Source of the DNA: DATKZS01 sp035527835 [NCBI: bacterium]
GTDB taxonomy: Bacteria > RBG-13-61-14
Direction: 5' to 3'
Length of the DNA: 64,000 nt
NCBI GenBank assembly: GCA_035527835.1
Contig: DATKZS010000041.1
Coordinates: forward strand, 1-64,000
This document shows, piece by piece, positions 9,016 to 17,271 of the stretch (position 1 is its first letter; each line of letters begins with the position of its first letter). Under the pieces are notes generated by a model. That model ran no database searches. It saw only the letters and a program-made list of their open reading frames with translations, and was not told where the DNA came from. The translations under genes and the position numbers were made by a program.

Positions 9016-10263
9016 ATGAAGCGGTGGACAGCGTGGTTGGTCGTGATGTTGCTGGCGATGGCGGCGGCTTACGCGCGGCCGGCGCGGTGCCAGGACGCCG
9101 AGCCCCGGATCAAGGTGCTCACGTTCAACGTCTGGGGCATCATCGGCGCCAGGCAGCGCGTCGCGCGCGCCCGGGCCATCGGCGAGAAGATCGCCGCGCT
9201 CGATCCCGACGTAATCGCCATCGAGGAGGCCTTCGAGAGGCGCCACCGCCGCGTCCTGTTGCAGGCCATAAAAGACAACGGCTACAAGATCGCCGACTGG
9301 AGATACTTCAGAAACGTGTATGGGTCCGGCGTCCTCTTCATCTCCAAGTTCCCGATCGAGGAGGCCGTGTTCGAGCCCTACCGCGTGATCGGCGGCGTCG
9401 CCAATATCGAGTGGCTCGGCGGCAAGGGCATCGCATACCTGCGCCTCAAAACGCCGTGGGGCCCGCTCGACTTCTTCTCCACCCACGCCATCGCCCGCAT
9501 GACCCCCGTCTTCGACCAGCAGGGCAACTACATCCCCGGCGATCCCCAGGAGATTGACCGCCTTCTCAACATGTACCAGATTGACCGCTTCGTCCGCGCG
9601 CACCGCAACCCGATGGGCCGCTCCATCATCGCCGCCGGCGACTTCAACGTCTCCCCCGAAATGTCCGAGTACCGCTTCCTCGTGGCCAAGACCGGGTTCG
9701 AGAGCAGCTTCGAGGTCCTCCATCCCGGCGAAAACCCGTCCACCTTTTCCACCGAGGACGTCTGGGTCACCGACGAGTACTCCCGCATTGACCACATCTT
9801 CTTCAAGAATTACGCGGGCGGCGTGGGCTTCTGGGTGAAGCCCGTCGAGTCGCACGTGGCCATGAACGAAAAGTTCACGAGCCCCAGGGACAAAAGGGAG
9901 ATCAACTACTCCGACCATTACGGTCTCTGGACCGAGTTCGAGGTCATGACCGACGCGAGCGCGATCACGCCCTCTCCGGAAGGCGCCATGCCCTCGCCCT
10001 GCAAGTGCGAAGACTGCCCGCTGCCCATCTATACCTTGAGCCAGATCAGGCTGACCCCGGAAAACTATGAGCTCTGGAAAAACGCCGCGCTCGACGAATT
10101 CAGCCGCGCCTTCACCAGACACGACCGCCACGACCGCCTGCTCATCCCCATGGCCCAGATCGTGGCCGCGGCCCCCCTCGCCGACACCGTGACGGTTGAC
10201 ATACCCCCGGGCGACGCCGCGCGCTTTAAAAAAGACGTCTGCCATGACGCCTGCGTGCGGTGA
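9016..10263 (+). CDS. Secreted endonuclease/exonuclease/phosphatase-family hydrolase (second of two)
   Basis: 415 residues from the ATG at 9016, which follows GGGGAGGAA. It is a paralogue of the gene just upstream: signal peptide, T-F-N-V-W-G, E-E-A-F, S-K-F-P-I-E-E-A, S-T-H-A-I-A-R-M, G-D-F-N-V-S-P, I-D-H-I-F and S-D-H-Y-G-L-W. All metal and catalytic residues of the EEP fold are present. The C-terminal extension differs and contains a small cysteine cluster (C-K-C-E-D-C). The pair probably arose by tandem duplication and diverged in substrate or partner. Confidence 0.85.
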   Translation: MKRWTAWLVVMLLAMAAAYARPARCQDAEPRIKVLTFNVWGIIGARQRVARARAIGEKIAALDPDVIAIEEAFERRHRRVLLQAIKDNGYKIADWRYFRNVYGSGVLFISKFPIEEAVFEPYRVIGGVANIEWLGGKGIAYLRLKTPWGPLDFFSTHAIARMTPVFDQQGNYIPGDPQEIDRLLNMYQIDRFVRAHRNPMGRSIIAAGDFNVSPEMSEYRFLVAKTGFESSFEVLHPGENPSTFSTEDVWVTDEYSRIDHIFFKNYAGGVGFWVKPVESHVAMNEKFTSPRDKREINYSDHYGLWTEFEVMTDASAITPSPEGAMPSPCKCEDCPLPIYTLSQIRLTPENYELWKNAALDEFSRAFTRHDRHDRLLIPMAQIVAAAPLADTVTVDIPPGDAARFKKDVCHDACVR

Positions 10264-10300
10264 CCTGATCGGCCACAGGTCCAGTGAAACAAGTTCTGAT

Positions 10301-10387
10301 AACCACAGATGAACACTGATAAACACCGATCAAGAAATGAAGCAACAGGAAATAACCATCCGTGTTCATCCGTGTTCATCCGTGGTT
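10301..10387. repeat. Long intergenic hairpin, CACAGATGAACAC-type words (copy 1)
   Basis: The left arm repeats the word GATGAACAC/GATAAACAC and the right arm is its imperfect reverse complement (GTGTTCATCC three times), ending GTGGTT opposite AACCAC. Further copies lie at 23271-23610 (interrupted) and 47787-47918. It may end the transcript of the EEP genes. Confidence 0.85.
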
Positions 10388-10447
10388 TATCCTTTCATCT
10401 GACTGACTGGTGGCGGCAAGACTTTGCGAGACGGAACTAATACTCTG

Positions 10448-10996
10448 ATGAAAACGGAATACCCTGGAGCCAATGAACTCTACGACGTGTTCGACGAGGA
10501 TGGCCGCCTGGTAGGCCAGGCCACGCGCCGGGAGGTCCACGCGGACCGCTCGCTCATCCACCGCGCCGTGCACGTCCTGCTCTTCCGCTCGAACGGCCGC
10601 CTGCTCATGCAGAAGCGGGTGAAGCAAAAGGACGTGGCGCCCGGCAAATGGGACACCTCGGTCGGCGGGCACGTGGACGCCGGAGAGGACTACGACTCCG
10701 CGGCGCGGCGCGAGCTCAGGGAGGAGCTGGGCATCGGGGGCGTGGAGCTCGAGCGGCTCTACGAGTTCAAGTACCGCTCCGGGCGCGAGAGCGAGGACGT
10801 GCGCACTTACCGCCTGGTCTATGACGGCCCGGTTCAGCCGGAGTGGTTCGAGATCGAACAGGTCCGGGAATGGACCATCGAGGAAGTGGACCGCGCCGTG
10901 GGCGCCGGCGTCTTCACCCGGAACTTCGAGCAGGACTGGAGGATCTACAAGGAATTCAGCTCCGAAGGAGCGGCATTCGACAGCCCAGCGGCGTAG
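10448..10996 (+). CDS. Nudix hydrolase, IDI-like, with repeat-derived C terminus
   Basis: 182 residues. The Nudix box is complete: G-H-V-D-A-G-E then R-R-E-L-R-E-E-L-G-I. The N terminus (E-L-Y-D-V-F-D-E-D-G-R, H-R-A-V-H-V) matches the family often annotated as isopentenyl-diphosphate isomerase-like or YfcD-like Nudix enzymes; the true substrate is unknown. The last ~12 residues (S-S-E-G-A-A-F-D-S-P-A-A) and the stop codon lie inside the palindromic arm of the neighbouring IS200-like element, so the original C terminus was replaced or extended by the insertion. Confidence 0.87.
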   Translation: MKTEYPGANELYDVFDEDGRLVGQATRREVHADRSLIHRAVHVLLFRSNGRLLMQKRVKQKDVAPGKWDTSVGGHVDAGEDYDSAARRELREELGIGGVELERLYEFKYRSGRESEDVRTYRLVYDGPVQPEWFEIEQVREWTIEEVDRAVGAGVFTRNFEQDWRIYKEFSSEGAAFDSPAA

Positions 10997-11046
10997 CCCT
11001 GGGAATGCGGTGGCGACAGTGGCGGCCAGCTCTGAAGGAGCGGCAT
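10958..11046 (+). repeat. Left palindromic arm of the IS200-like element
   Basis: Inverted match to 11519-11609. The shared central core, TCGACAGCCCAGCGGCG, is identical in both arms. The arm encodes the last residues of the Nudix protein. Confidence 0.85.
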
Positions 11047-11062
11047 AAAACAAGGAGTGGAA

Positions 11063-11515
11063 GTGCCACAGTCACTGGCCCATATGCTCGTGCATCTTAT
11101 TTTCAGCACCAAGGAGAGGAAGCCATTGCTTATCAAGGAAGTTCGCGAGGAATTAAACGCCTATATTGTGGGGATCCTCCATCAGCACAACTGCCATCCT
11201 GTCATTGTTGCCTCGGTGGAAGACCACGTGCATGTCCTTTTTTATCTTGCCAAGGACATGGCCTTGAGCAAAGCGGTTGAAAGAGTGAAATCAAATTCGT
11301 CAAGATGGCTCAAGACTAAATCTCCGCTTTTAACCAATTTTTCGTGGCAGAACGGTTACAGCGCATTTTCCGTCAGTCAATCCAATACTGAGGCGGTGCG
11401 CGCCTATGTTGCCAGGCAGGAAGAACATCACCGCAAGGTATCGTTCATGGAGGAAGTAAAGAAATTTCTCGACAAGCACCAAATAAAATACGACGAGAGA
11501 TACCTCTGGGACTGA
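11063..11515 (+). CDS. tnpA: IS200-type Y1/HUH transposase
   Basis: 150 residues from the GTG at 11063, which is well spaced from AAGGAG; a GTG two codons upstream is too close to that site. It has the Y1 transposase features: an early P-Q-S-L-A-H-M-L-V-H-L-I-F-S-T-K start, the metal-binding H-V-H in E-D-H-V-H-V-L, the W-Q-N-G-Y-S-A-F-S-V-S block, and A-Y-V-A-R-Q-E-E-H-H carrying the candidate nucleophilic tyrosine. It ends D-E-R-Y-L-W-D, as do many relatives. No TnpB follows. The gene looks intact and AT-richer than its neighbours. Confidence 0.9.
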   Translation: MPQSLAHMLVHLIFSTKERKPLLIKEVREELNAYIVGILHQHNCHPVIVASVEDHVHVLFYLAKDMALSKAVERVKSNSSRWLKTKSPLLTNFSWQNGYSAFSVSQSNTEAVRAYVARQEEHHRKVSFMEEVKKFLDKHQIKYDERYLWD

Positions 11516-11518
11516 GAC

Positions 11519-11609
11519 TATGCCGCTCTTTCAGAGCTGAAAAGGTTGAACATCTAAGCTTTCCCAGGGCTTCGCCGCTGGGCTGTCGAATACCGCCCCT
11601 TTGGGGCTA
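11519..11609 (-). repeat. Right palindromic arm of the IS200-like element
   Basis: Reverse complement of the left arm at 10958-11046 with scattered mismatches. It ends 25 bp before the start chosen for the SGNH hydrolase, whose original promoter was probably displaced. Confidence 0.85.
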
Positions 11610-11633
11610 AGAATGCACTGGAGAATACTTTTC

Positions 11634-12578
11634 ATGCGCCGCACCGCCCGCTATCTGATCGCCATCATCATTTTCCTGGCCGGGCTTGAGGCCGTCCTCC
11701 AGGCCGCGCATTTTTACGCGCTGCGCCGCGAGGCCCGGTCAGCGCTCGCCGACCCCGCCGCTTCCGTCATATTGTGCCTGGGCGACAGTCACACTTACGG
11801 CGCGGGCGTCGCGGCGGACGAGGCTTACCCGGCGCGGCTGCAAGCGATGCTGGCGGCCAAGGGTTATCGCGTGAACGTGGTCAACCTGGGCGCGCCCGGG
11901 ACCAACACCTCGGAAATCCGGCGGCGCCTGCCCCAGTGGCTCGCGAGCTATCACCCCGCGGCCGTGATCGTACTCGCGTCCGTCAACAACGGCTGGAACC
12001 GGCGCGACATGGCCTGGTCCGACGCGCAGGACGGCCTGCCCGTGCCGCTCATGACGAAGCTCACGGATTTTCTCATGACCCGCGTCCGCACCATCCGCCT
12101 CGTCACCATCATGATCCACCGTCTCGACTGGACCCGGCCGCCGGAAGAATCCGCCCGCGACCGCTCCGGCAACCTGGTGCTGCACCATCGGGAGGAGGCC
12201 GACAAGGTCGAGACCGCAAGCGCCGGATACCTCCGCGTCCGCCGCGACCTGACCGCCATCGTGGCCCAGGTCCGCGCCGCCCACGCCGGCCCCCTGCTCA
12301 TGACCTACGTCAGCGACCCCGAGTATACGTTCGAGACTCCGAACCGCGCGCTCCGCGAGGCCGCGTCGGCCATGAACGTCGCGCTCGCGGACAACGACCA
12401 TGCGCTCCGCCCCCTCTTCATCAGGCCGGACGGGAGCATCGTCCGGGCCGCGCGCGCGAGCCTCTTCTTCCCGGACATGCACCCGAGCGCGCAAGGATAT
12501 AAGATGATCGCCGGGAACGTCGAGAAGACGCTGGCAAGCTCCGGAGCGCTTGCGGCCCTGAAGAGAGCCGGGCCATGA
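11634..12578 (+). CDS. Membrane-anchored SGNH/GDSL-type hydrolase
   Basis: 314 residues from the ATG at 11634 (GGAG ten nucleotides upstream; an ATG at 11613 is an alternative). One N-terminal transmembrane or signal segment is followed by an SGNH fold: block I G-D-S-H-T-Y-G-A-G with the Ser nucleophile, block II N-L-G-A-P-G-T-N, block III A-S-V-N-N, and block V D-M-H-P-S with catalytic Asp/His. Probably a periplasmic esterase or acetyl-hydrolase acting on cell-surface polymers. It is followed 30 bp later by an SDR gene. Confidence 0.85.
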   Translation: MRRTARYLIAIIIFLAGLEAVLQAAHFYALRREARSALADPAASVILCLGDSHTYGAGVAADEAYPARLQAMLAAKGYRVNVVNLGAPGTNTSEIRRRLPQWLASYHPAAVIVLASVNNGWNRRDMAWSDAQDGLPVPLMTKLTDFLMTRVRTIRLVTIMIHRLDWTRPPEESARDRSGNLVLHHREEADKVETASAGYLRVRRDLTAIVAQVRAAHAGPLLMTYVSDPEYTFETPNRALREAASAMNVALADNDHALRPLFIRPDGSIVRAARASLFFPDMHPSAQGYKMIAGNVEKTLASSGALAALKRAGP

Positions 12579-12608
12579 GCTTGGCGCATTAGAGGGAGGG
12601 CAACGGCC

Positions 12609-13427
12609 ATGGAGATATTCAGGGACAAGGTCGCCATTGTCACCGGCGCGGCCTCCGGCATCGGCCGGGCGCTCAGCGCGGAGCTGGCGCGGCGGGGCGC
12701 GGTCGTGGTCATGGCCGACGTGAACGCGGGGATGCTGGAAGAGGCGGTCGGCTCGATCACGGCCGCGGGCGGGCGGGCCCATGCCGCTTTGCTCGACGTC
12801 ACCGACGCGGCCGGCGTGAAGAAGCTGGTTGACGACACCGCCGCTTCGCACGGCCGGCTCGATTACCTGTTCAACAACGCCGGCATCGGGGTCATGGGGG
12901 ATGCGCACGAGTTTTCGATTGAGGACTGGCGCCGCGTGATTGACGTGAACCTATACGGCGTGGTCCACGGCGTGGCCGCGGCGTATCCGCTCATGGTCAG
13001 GCAGGGTTTCGGGCACATCGTCAACACCGCGTCCATGGCCGGGCTCGTGCCCGCCACCGGCGAGATTTCCTATGTCGCCAGCAAGTACGGCATCGTGGGA
13101 TTGTCGAACGCCCTTCGCCTCGAGGCCGCGCCGCTCTCGGTGCGGGTCAGCGTGGTCTGTCCCGGAATTATAGACACCCCTATTTTTTACACCACCAAGT
13201 TAATTAACGCGGACCGCGAGAAAGTTCTGGGGTTGAGAAAATGGATGATGAGCCCGGAGCAATGCGCCCGCGTGATTCTGCGGGGCGTGGAGAAGAATCG
13301 GGCGACCATCGTGGTTACAGCTATGGCCAAGGCTTTTTGGTGGCTGCAACGCTTTAGCCCTTGGCTCATGGGCCTGGTGTGGGCTTTCTTTATGAAGAAG
13401 CTGCGGGAGGCAAGGACGGAGGATTAA
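12609..13427 (+). CDS. Short-chain dehydrogenase/reductase
   Basis: 272 residues, ATG preceded by GGGAGGG. Classical SDR features are present: T-G-A-A-S-G-I-G cofactor loop, D-V-T, N-N-A-G-I-G, catalytic Ser in N-T-A-S-M-A, and Y-V-A-S-K. The adenine-pocket Asp (M-A-D-V-N) suggests NAD(H) preference. The C-terminal ~50 residues are hydrophobic and basic, suggesting membrane association. Its stop overlaps the convergent gene by 4 nt. Substrate unknown. Confidence 0.9.
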   Translation: MEIFRDKVAIVTGAASGIGRALSAELARRGAVVVMADVNAGMLEEAVGSITAAGGRAHAALLDVTDAAGVKKLVDDTAASHGRLDYLFNNAGIGVMGDAHEFSIEDWRRVIDVNLYGVVHGVAAAYPLMVRQGFGHIVNTASMAGLVPATGEISYVASKYGIVGLSNALRLEAAPLSVRVSVVCPGIIDTPIFYTTKLINADREKVLGLRKWMMSPEQCARVILRGVEKNRATIVVTAMAKAFWWLQRFSPWLMGLVWAFFMKKLREARTED

Positions 13428-14053
13428 CCCTTGGACTTCTGCAGCGCCTTCTTCGCCAGCGACACCGAGTAATGCTCCCAGTCGTCCTTATCTCCCGGCT
13501 GCTTCTGCCATAGCTCGAAGGTGCAGACGGGCGACCCGGAGGGGATGGTCTTGACGGCCTTCACCTGGAAGTCCAGGCCCGCGAACCTCTCCCGCGCCGC
13601 CTCGATCATGCCCTGCACCAGGTAGCGCTGCACCCGGCAGTCAAAGGCCTTATAGCTGTCCTGGTGCGGGCACCACAGGATGTCGAACGAGCAATGCTCC
13701 GCGTCCTCGATCCGCGGGTCCTCCGGCGACGCGTAAATCTCGCGGTTGATCCAGCTCGCGAACGCCGAGATGAACTCGATGGGAGTGACGTCCGCCGGAA
13801 CCGCCACGCCCTCCAGCATCTGCCTCCCCACGTCCCTGCCCACCTCCACCAGCGCCTCGATCATCGCCGCCTGACCCGCCTCCCCGAACTCGCGCTCCGC
13901 CGCCTTCAGCATCCCGAGCACCGACATCCCCAGCATGTTGCCCCACCTAAACAGCGACGCCGGATCATAATCATCACGGCCCAGCGCCTCCCGCCCGCAC
14001 CGCTCGCCCGCGGCCTGGAACGGATAATTGAACTTCATCTTGAGGGTCTGCAT
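13424..14053 (-). CDS. ATC-hydrolase-family-like protein
   Basis: 209 residues from the ATG at 14053, which follows GGAGG; an upstream TTG is less likely. The layout resembles proteins annotated as L-2-amino-thiazoline-4-carboxylic acid hydrolases: a helical N-terminal half, a central W-C-P-H-Q-D-S-Y-K-A-F-D-C segment and a C-terminal P-S-G-S-P-V-C-T-F-E-L-W strand. The cysteines at these points fit that family, but identity is likely low and true activity is unknown. A MITE copy lies just upstream. Confidence 0.5.
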   Translation of the reverse strand: MQTLKMKFNYPFQAAGERCGREALGRDDYDPASLFRWGNMLGMSVLGMLKAAEREFGEAGQAAMIEALVEVGRDVGRQMLEGVAVPADVTPIEFISAFASWINREIYASPEDPRIEDAEHCSFDILWCPHQDSYKAFDCRVQRYLVQGMIEAARERFAGLDFQVKAVKTIPSGSPVCTFELWQKQPGDKDDWEHYSVSLAKKALQKSKG

Positions 14054-14066
14054 GGAAGCCTCCAAA

Positions 14067-14145
14067 TAGTAGATAGTAGGTAGTAGGTAGTATATAGGGA
14101 AAAATGGCGCGGACAGTCCGATCCCTCTCTACTACCTACTATCTA
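14067..14145. repeat. TAGTAGATAGTAGG hairpin, split by a MITE
   Basis: The left arm (from about 14067) repeats TAGTAGGTAGTAG-type words. The right arm (ACTACCTACTATCTA) is its complement and continues after the inserted MITE at 14409-14435. The 9 bp TACTATCTA at 14137-14145 is duplicated at 14409-14417. Confidence 0.8.
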
Positions 14146-14408
14146 CAGTGCTGTCCAAAATAAACGGACCGGAGAACCGCCAAGACGCCAAGAGCGCCAA
14201 GGATTATTTTTAAACACGATTTTAAGAGAGCTTGGGTGCGAATGTTTCTTGCTTGGCGCTCCCGTCGGCCGGTCCGCCAAGCCGGTTGGGGCCGACGTTC
14301 CGGAGCTGTTCTTTGCCGGGCCGCGAAGAAACATCATGATTTACTTGGCGATCCTTGGCGCTCTTGGCGTCTTGGCGGTTTTCTTGCGGCCTATTTTGGA
14401 CAAGAGTG
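14146..14408 (+). mobile_element. MITE copy 1 (263 bp)
   Basis: Non-autonomous element starting CAGTGCTGTCCAAAATA and ending with the near-complement TATTTTGGACAAGAGTG. Inside each terminus is a further inverted block of CGCCAAG words. It is flanked by a perfect 9-bp duplication, TACTATCTA (14137-14145 and 14409-14417). Nearly identical copies are at 23294-23558 and 43135-43397. No open frame in it looks like a protein. No matching transposase is in the window. Confidence 0.93.
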
Positions 14409-14428
14409 TACTATCTACTATCTTCTAT

Positions 14429-14686
14429 CTACTTCTTCCCCCACCGCTCGGCCATCTCCACCATCCTTCCGATCTTCCCTCCGGCCTCCGGACGGGTGAG
14501 GCCCTGTTGGATCACCTCGGGCGCGTAGTTGTCGGCGAGGAACTGGCCGATGTCAATCTTGGTGGCCCAGCAGTTGATGATGACCCAGCAGAAGGGCGAC
14601 CCCGAGGTGCGGCAATACTTGAAGGGCACGAAGTCGCCGATCCGCGGACAGCGGGTGACCTGCTCGTCATGTTCTTCCATGGACAT
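14429..14686 (-). CDS. Small conserved cysteine-rich protein, unknown function
   Basis: 85 residues. It carries a spaced cysteine set: T-R-C-P-R-I-G-D-F-V-P-F-K-Y-C-R, then P-F-C and N-C-W. I recall similar short proteins (C-P..G..V-P-F..Y-C-R..C..C-W) from anaerobic Desulfobacterota, but cannot assign a role. Metal or Fe-S binding is an inference. No clear ribosome-binding site. It begins 48 bp after the SGNH gene stop on the same strand and could be co-transcribed. Confidence 0.6.
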   Translation of the reverse strand: MSMEEHDEQVTRCPRIGDFVPFKYCRTSGSPFCWVIINCWATKIDIGQFLADNYAPEVIQQGLTRPEAGGKIGRMVEMAERWGKK

Positions 14687-14733
14687 GAAATTATTTTAGC
14701 ACCGATCCCGGGGGAAAAGGGAACCGGCGCGGG

Positions 14734-15957
14734 TCATTGGCCGCGGCCGCCGGTTGGCGGTGACGCTTTCCCGAATTCGAGCCAGCCCAGGACGGAGAGG
14801 ATTTTTTCGATCTCGTCGGCCGCGGCCTCCTGGCCCCACGGCCGGAAGTGCGGGTCATAGTCCCAGTACAGCGGCCGCTCGCGCCTCGCCCGGAGCGCGG
14901 GCAGCAGGTCAACGCAGTTAATGTCCAGCTCGCGGCAGTAGCCCATCACGATGCGGTCGGGCCGCGCGATCTCGACTTGGGGCGGCAGCCGGTCCCGGAT
15001 CAGATCGAAGTACACCTGCTCCTTGAACGGAAACAGGATGACGAGCAGCCGGCCCCCGGCCCGCCCGCCCGCCAGACCCTTGATCTTTGCCAGGGCCCTT
15101 CGCGTTTCCTCCATCCCCACCCGCACCCCCGGCTCGTCGCCGGCCAGGCAGTACGCCAGCCCCAGCTTGTTCCGCGGAAACAGCGTGAAGTTGCCGTAGC
15201 GCGGGTCCTGAAACCCGAGCCGCTCCGCCTCGTAGAACAAGGACTCGCGCGGGTCCGCGCTCTCACGGCGGAAAAGGCCGCGCGCCCGCGCGCCCAGCTC
15301 GGTCAGCAGGAAATACAGCTTGCTGTGGAGCGCGATGCGCTCGGAGCGATTCAGATCGTGGAGGTTATTGTCGGTGTCGGGCAGCCCGGGGATCAGTCCC
15401 TCCCGGATGCGCCACGCCATCCAGTTGTCCCAGAACTCGTTGCCGAGCCACATCTCGTAGATCACCGCGTGATGGGGCACGGCGGGCGCCACGGCCTCGT
15501 AGATCATGGCGAGCTTGGCGAGGCCCCCGGCCTGCGCCACGTTGACCAGGTTCAGGCCGGGATGGCGCGCCTCGATCCGGTCCACCCAGATCTCCGGCCG
15601 CTCCACCGCCGCGCCGAAGGTGAAGGAGTCGCCGAGCGCGATGATGGTCCGCGCCGCCGGGTCCGGCGGGTCGTCCCGCATCCCGACGCGGGGCAGGCCC
15701 GGGACCGGAACGGTGCGGAACCCGACCCGGACCGGGACCCGTTCCAGCCCGGTGAAGTCCCATACTCCATCGGCATGAGGAATGAAAACTATACCGTATT
15801 GCGGGTCGGCCCGGGTCAGCGCCAGGAAGTCCCGCCTCGACGCGAGCTGGCCGTAATTCCGGCCCGCGGGCAAAAGCCGCGCGATCCCCTCCGCCAGCGC
15901 CGCGCCCGCCGCGAGCCCCGCCAGGAGCAGCAAAATATTTTTCCACGGCCTCCTCAA
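14734..15957 (-). CDS. SGNH-fold hydrolase, membrane-anchored
   Basis: 407 residues. The start is uncertain: the reading frame opens at a TTG (15957) and no ATG is available before the N-terminal hydrophobic helix (residues ~6-25). SGNH features are G-D-S-F-T-F-G-A-A-V (block I), an asparagine block W-L-G-N-E-F, and D-P-H-F-R-P-W-G with catalytic Asp/His at the end. This resembles AlgX/AlgJ-like or DltD-like enzymes that acylate or deacylate surface polysaccharides. Confidence 0.78.
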   Translation of the reverse strand: MRRPWKNILLLLAGLAAGAALAEGIARLLPAGRNYGQLASRRDFLALTRADPQYGIVFIPHADGVWDFTGLERVPVRVGFRTVPVPGLPRVGMRDDPPDPAARTIIALGDSFTFGAAVERPEIWVDRIEARHPGLNLVNVAQAGGLAKLAMIYEAVAPAVPHHAVIYEMWLGNEFWDNWMAWRIREGLIPGLPDTDNNLHDLNRSERIALHSKLYFLLTELGARARGLFRRESADPRESLFYEAERLGFQDPRYGNFTLFPRNKLGLAYCLAGDEPGVRVGMEETRRALAKIKGLAGGRAGGRLLVILFPFKEQVYFDLIRDRLPPQVEIARPDRIVMGYCRELDINCVDLLPALRARRERPLYWDYDPHFRPWGQEAAADEIEKILSVLGWLEFGKASPPTGGRGQ

Positions 15958-16057
15958 TCCTTCACCTTCATTGCCCCGCGATTATAACACAAGGCCCCGC
16001 GCCCGCGCGCGAAGATGCGGGCCGCGCGGTTTCTGTTACAATAGGGCAGGCAATTGT

Positions 16058-17119
16058 ATGGGCGCATCCGAAAAAATCCCGGCCCTGCTCCGGTTCCGTC
16101 CGGTTTACGAAGGCGGCCCCGGCGCCGGGCCGTGGCTGATCAGCTCGCTGGGCCGGCCCGGGCTCGATCAGCGCGACGCGGCGGCGAGCATCGAGTTCTC
16201 GCAGGACCCGTCCCGGCCGAGCGCGGTGCTGGAGGGGCCGCTTGCGGGCAGGAGGGTGATCGGACTGGCCGCTGATTTCGGCGCGGACCTGGTGGGACCG
16301 ATGGGCCTCTCCCTCATCGAGCAGGGCCTGGCGTTCACGGCGCGCCTGGTGGCGGCGGACGCGGCCGACTTACCGCTTCGGCTGCTCCGTCCCGCCGCGG
16401 CATCCGCCGGCGCTGCGGAAGCGGTCCCCGCCGAGGCCGTGGCGGTCCTGGAAGCGAGGCCCGGGGCCATGGTCTATTACGGGCGCCGCCGCGACCTCGG
16501 GGCCGGCCGCTTCTCGACCCTGCTCATGAAGAACCCGGGCGCGGAGATCCTGGAGGGCCATCCCGCCCAGAGCGGGCAGGCGTTCGCGGTCCCGGCCGGA
16601 ATGCCCTATGTGCTGGGCCGCGGCGTCATGGCCTACGTCGCGGGCGTGGAGGCCTCATCGGGCAAGGCCGTCAAGGCCGGCGCCGGCCTCATCACCGAAC
16701 CGGCGCCCGTCTCGCGCGTTTTCATCCGGGGCCTGGGCTTCCTCGACGGGATGAACGCGGTGACGTGGCTCGTGGCCGCCGGGCCCCTGGCCGTGGCGCG
16801 GCTGGATTTGCGAGCGGAATGGGAGGACGAGTGGAAGGGCGGCGGCCCGCGGCCCGGCTTCGTGCTCCTCACCGGACTCTCCGGACGCGCCCTGCTCACC
16901 GGGGCCGGGGAGACCGAGACCATCGCCCGCGGCGTCACCGTGATGGCGGCCGCCTCCTGCCGTTGCTTCCGCCTCAATCCCGGCCCGGAAGGCGCCTCCA
17001 TCCTCAAGACCTGGCTCTCCGACCGAGCGGCCGAGATCGAGAGGCCGCTTTTACAAAGGGGCCTGACCAGGAAAGAGATCGAGGGATTGTACGGGGCAAA
17101 CGAAAGGAAGCGAAGATGA
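16058..17119 (+). CDS. Type I phosphomannose isomerase-like cupin protein
   Basis: 353 residues, ATG with AGGGCAGG upstream. The central part has a ManA-like segment, Q-A-F-A-V-P-A-G-M-P-Y-V-L-G-R-G-V, where the zinc-binding His of true ManA (A-G-x-x-H) is replaced by Tyr. The C-terminal third has a second cupin-like strand set (L-T-G-L-S-G-R-A-L-L). The usual Q-x-H and E-x-H zinc ligands are not obvious, so it may not be an active isomerase. It ends in a basic tail just before a CGCCAAG hairpin. Confidence 0.5.
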   Translation: MGASEKIPALLRFRPVYEGGPGAGPWLISSLGRPGLDQRDAAASIEFSQDPSRPSAVLEGPLAGRRVIGLAADFGADLVGPMGLSLIEQGLAFTARLVAADAADLPLRLLRPAAASAGAAEAVPAEAVAVLEARPGAMVYYGRRRDLGAGRFSTLLMKNPGAEILEGHPAQSGQAFAVPAGMPYVLGRGVMAYVAGVEASSGKAVKAGAGLITEPAPVSRVFIRGLGFLDGMNAVTWLVAAGPLAVARLDLRAEWEDEWKGGGPRPGFVLLTGLSGRALLTGAGETETIARGVTVMAAASCRCFRLNPGPEGASILKTWLSDRAAEIERPLLQRGLTRKEIEGLYGANERKRR

Positions 17120-17120
17120 A

Positions 17121-17187
17121 CGCCAAGACGCCAAGAACGCCAAGCTTGAAAAATAAAAAAAATCTTGGCGTTCTTGGCGTCTTGGCG
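17121..17187. repeat. CGCCAAGACGCCAAG hairpin (copy 1)
   Basis: CGCCAAGACGCCAAGAACGCCAAG and its exact complement separated by an A-rich loop. A second free copy lies at 56774-56853, and the same words form the inner inverted repeats of the three MITE copies. Confidence 0.9.
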
Positions 17188-17271
17188 ATTATCTTCGCCT
17201 CCCTTTCCCCGCTTGCTACCGCGGCGTCCCTGTGCTAAATTCGTGCTCGTGGGGCAAAGGAGGGTACTGAC

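Larger units (their letters stand above)
10958..11609 (+). mobile_element. IS200-like element with ~90-bp inverted flanks
   Basis: A single-domain HUH transposase gene lies between two ~90-bp imperfect inverted repeats (10958-11046 and 11519-11609). Each arm contains a G-G-A-G-C-G-G-C-A-T word, the palindrome core CAGCCCAGCGGCG..AGCCCTGGG and an AGCTCTGAAaGAGCGGCAT end. This is the layout of IS200/REP-type elements, whose ends are subterminal hairpins rather than DDE-type terminal repeats. Confidence 0.75.

Noticed and set aside
14236-14499. Short open frames inside the MITE copies (for example S-W-R-L-G-G-type peptides)
   Set aside because: They follow the CGCCAAG words and inverted repeats, shift between copies, and have no start signals.
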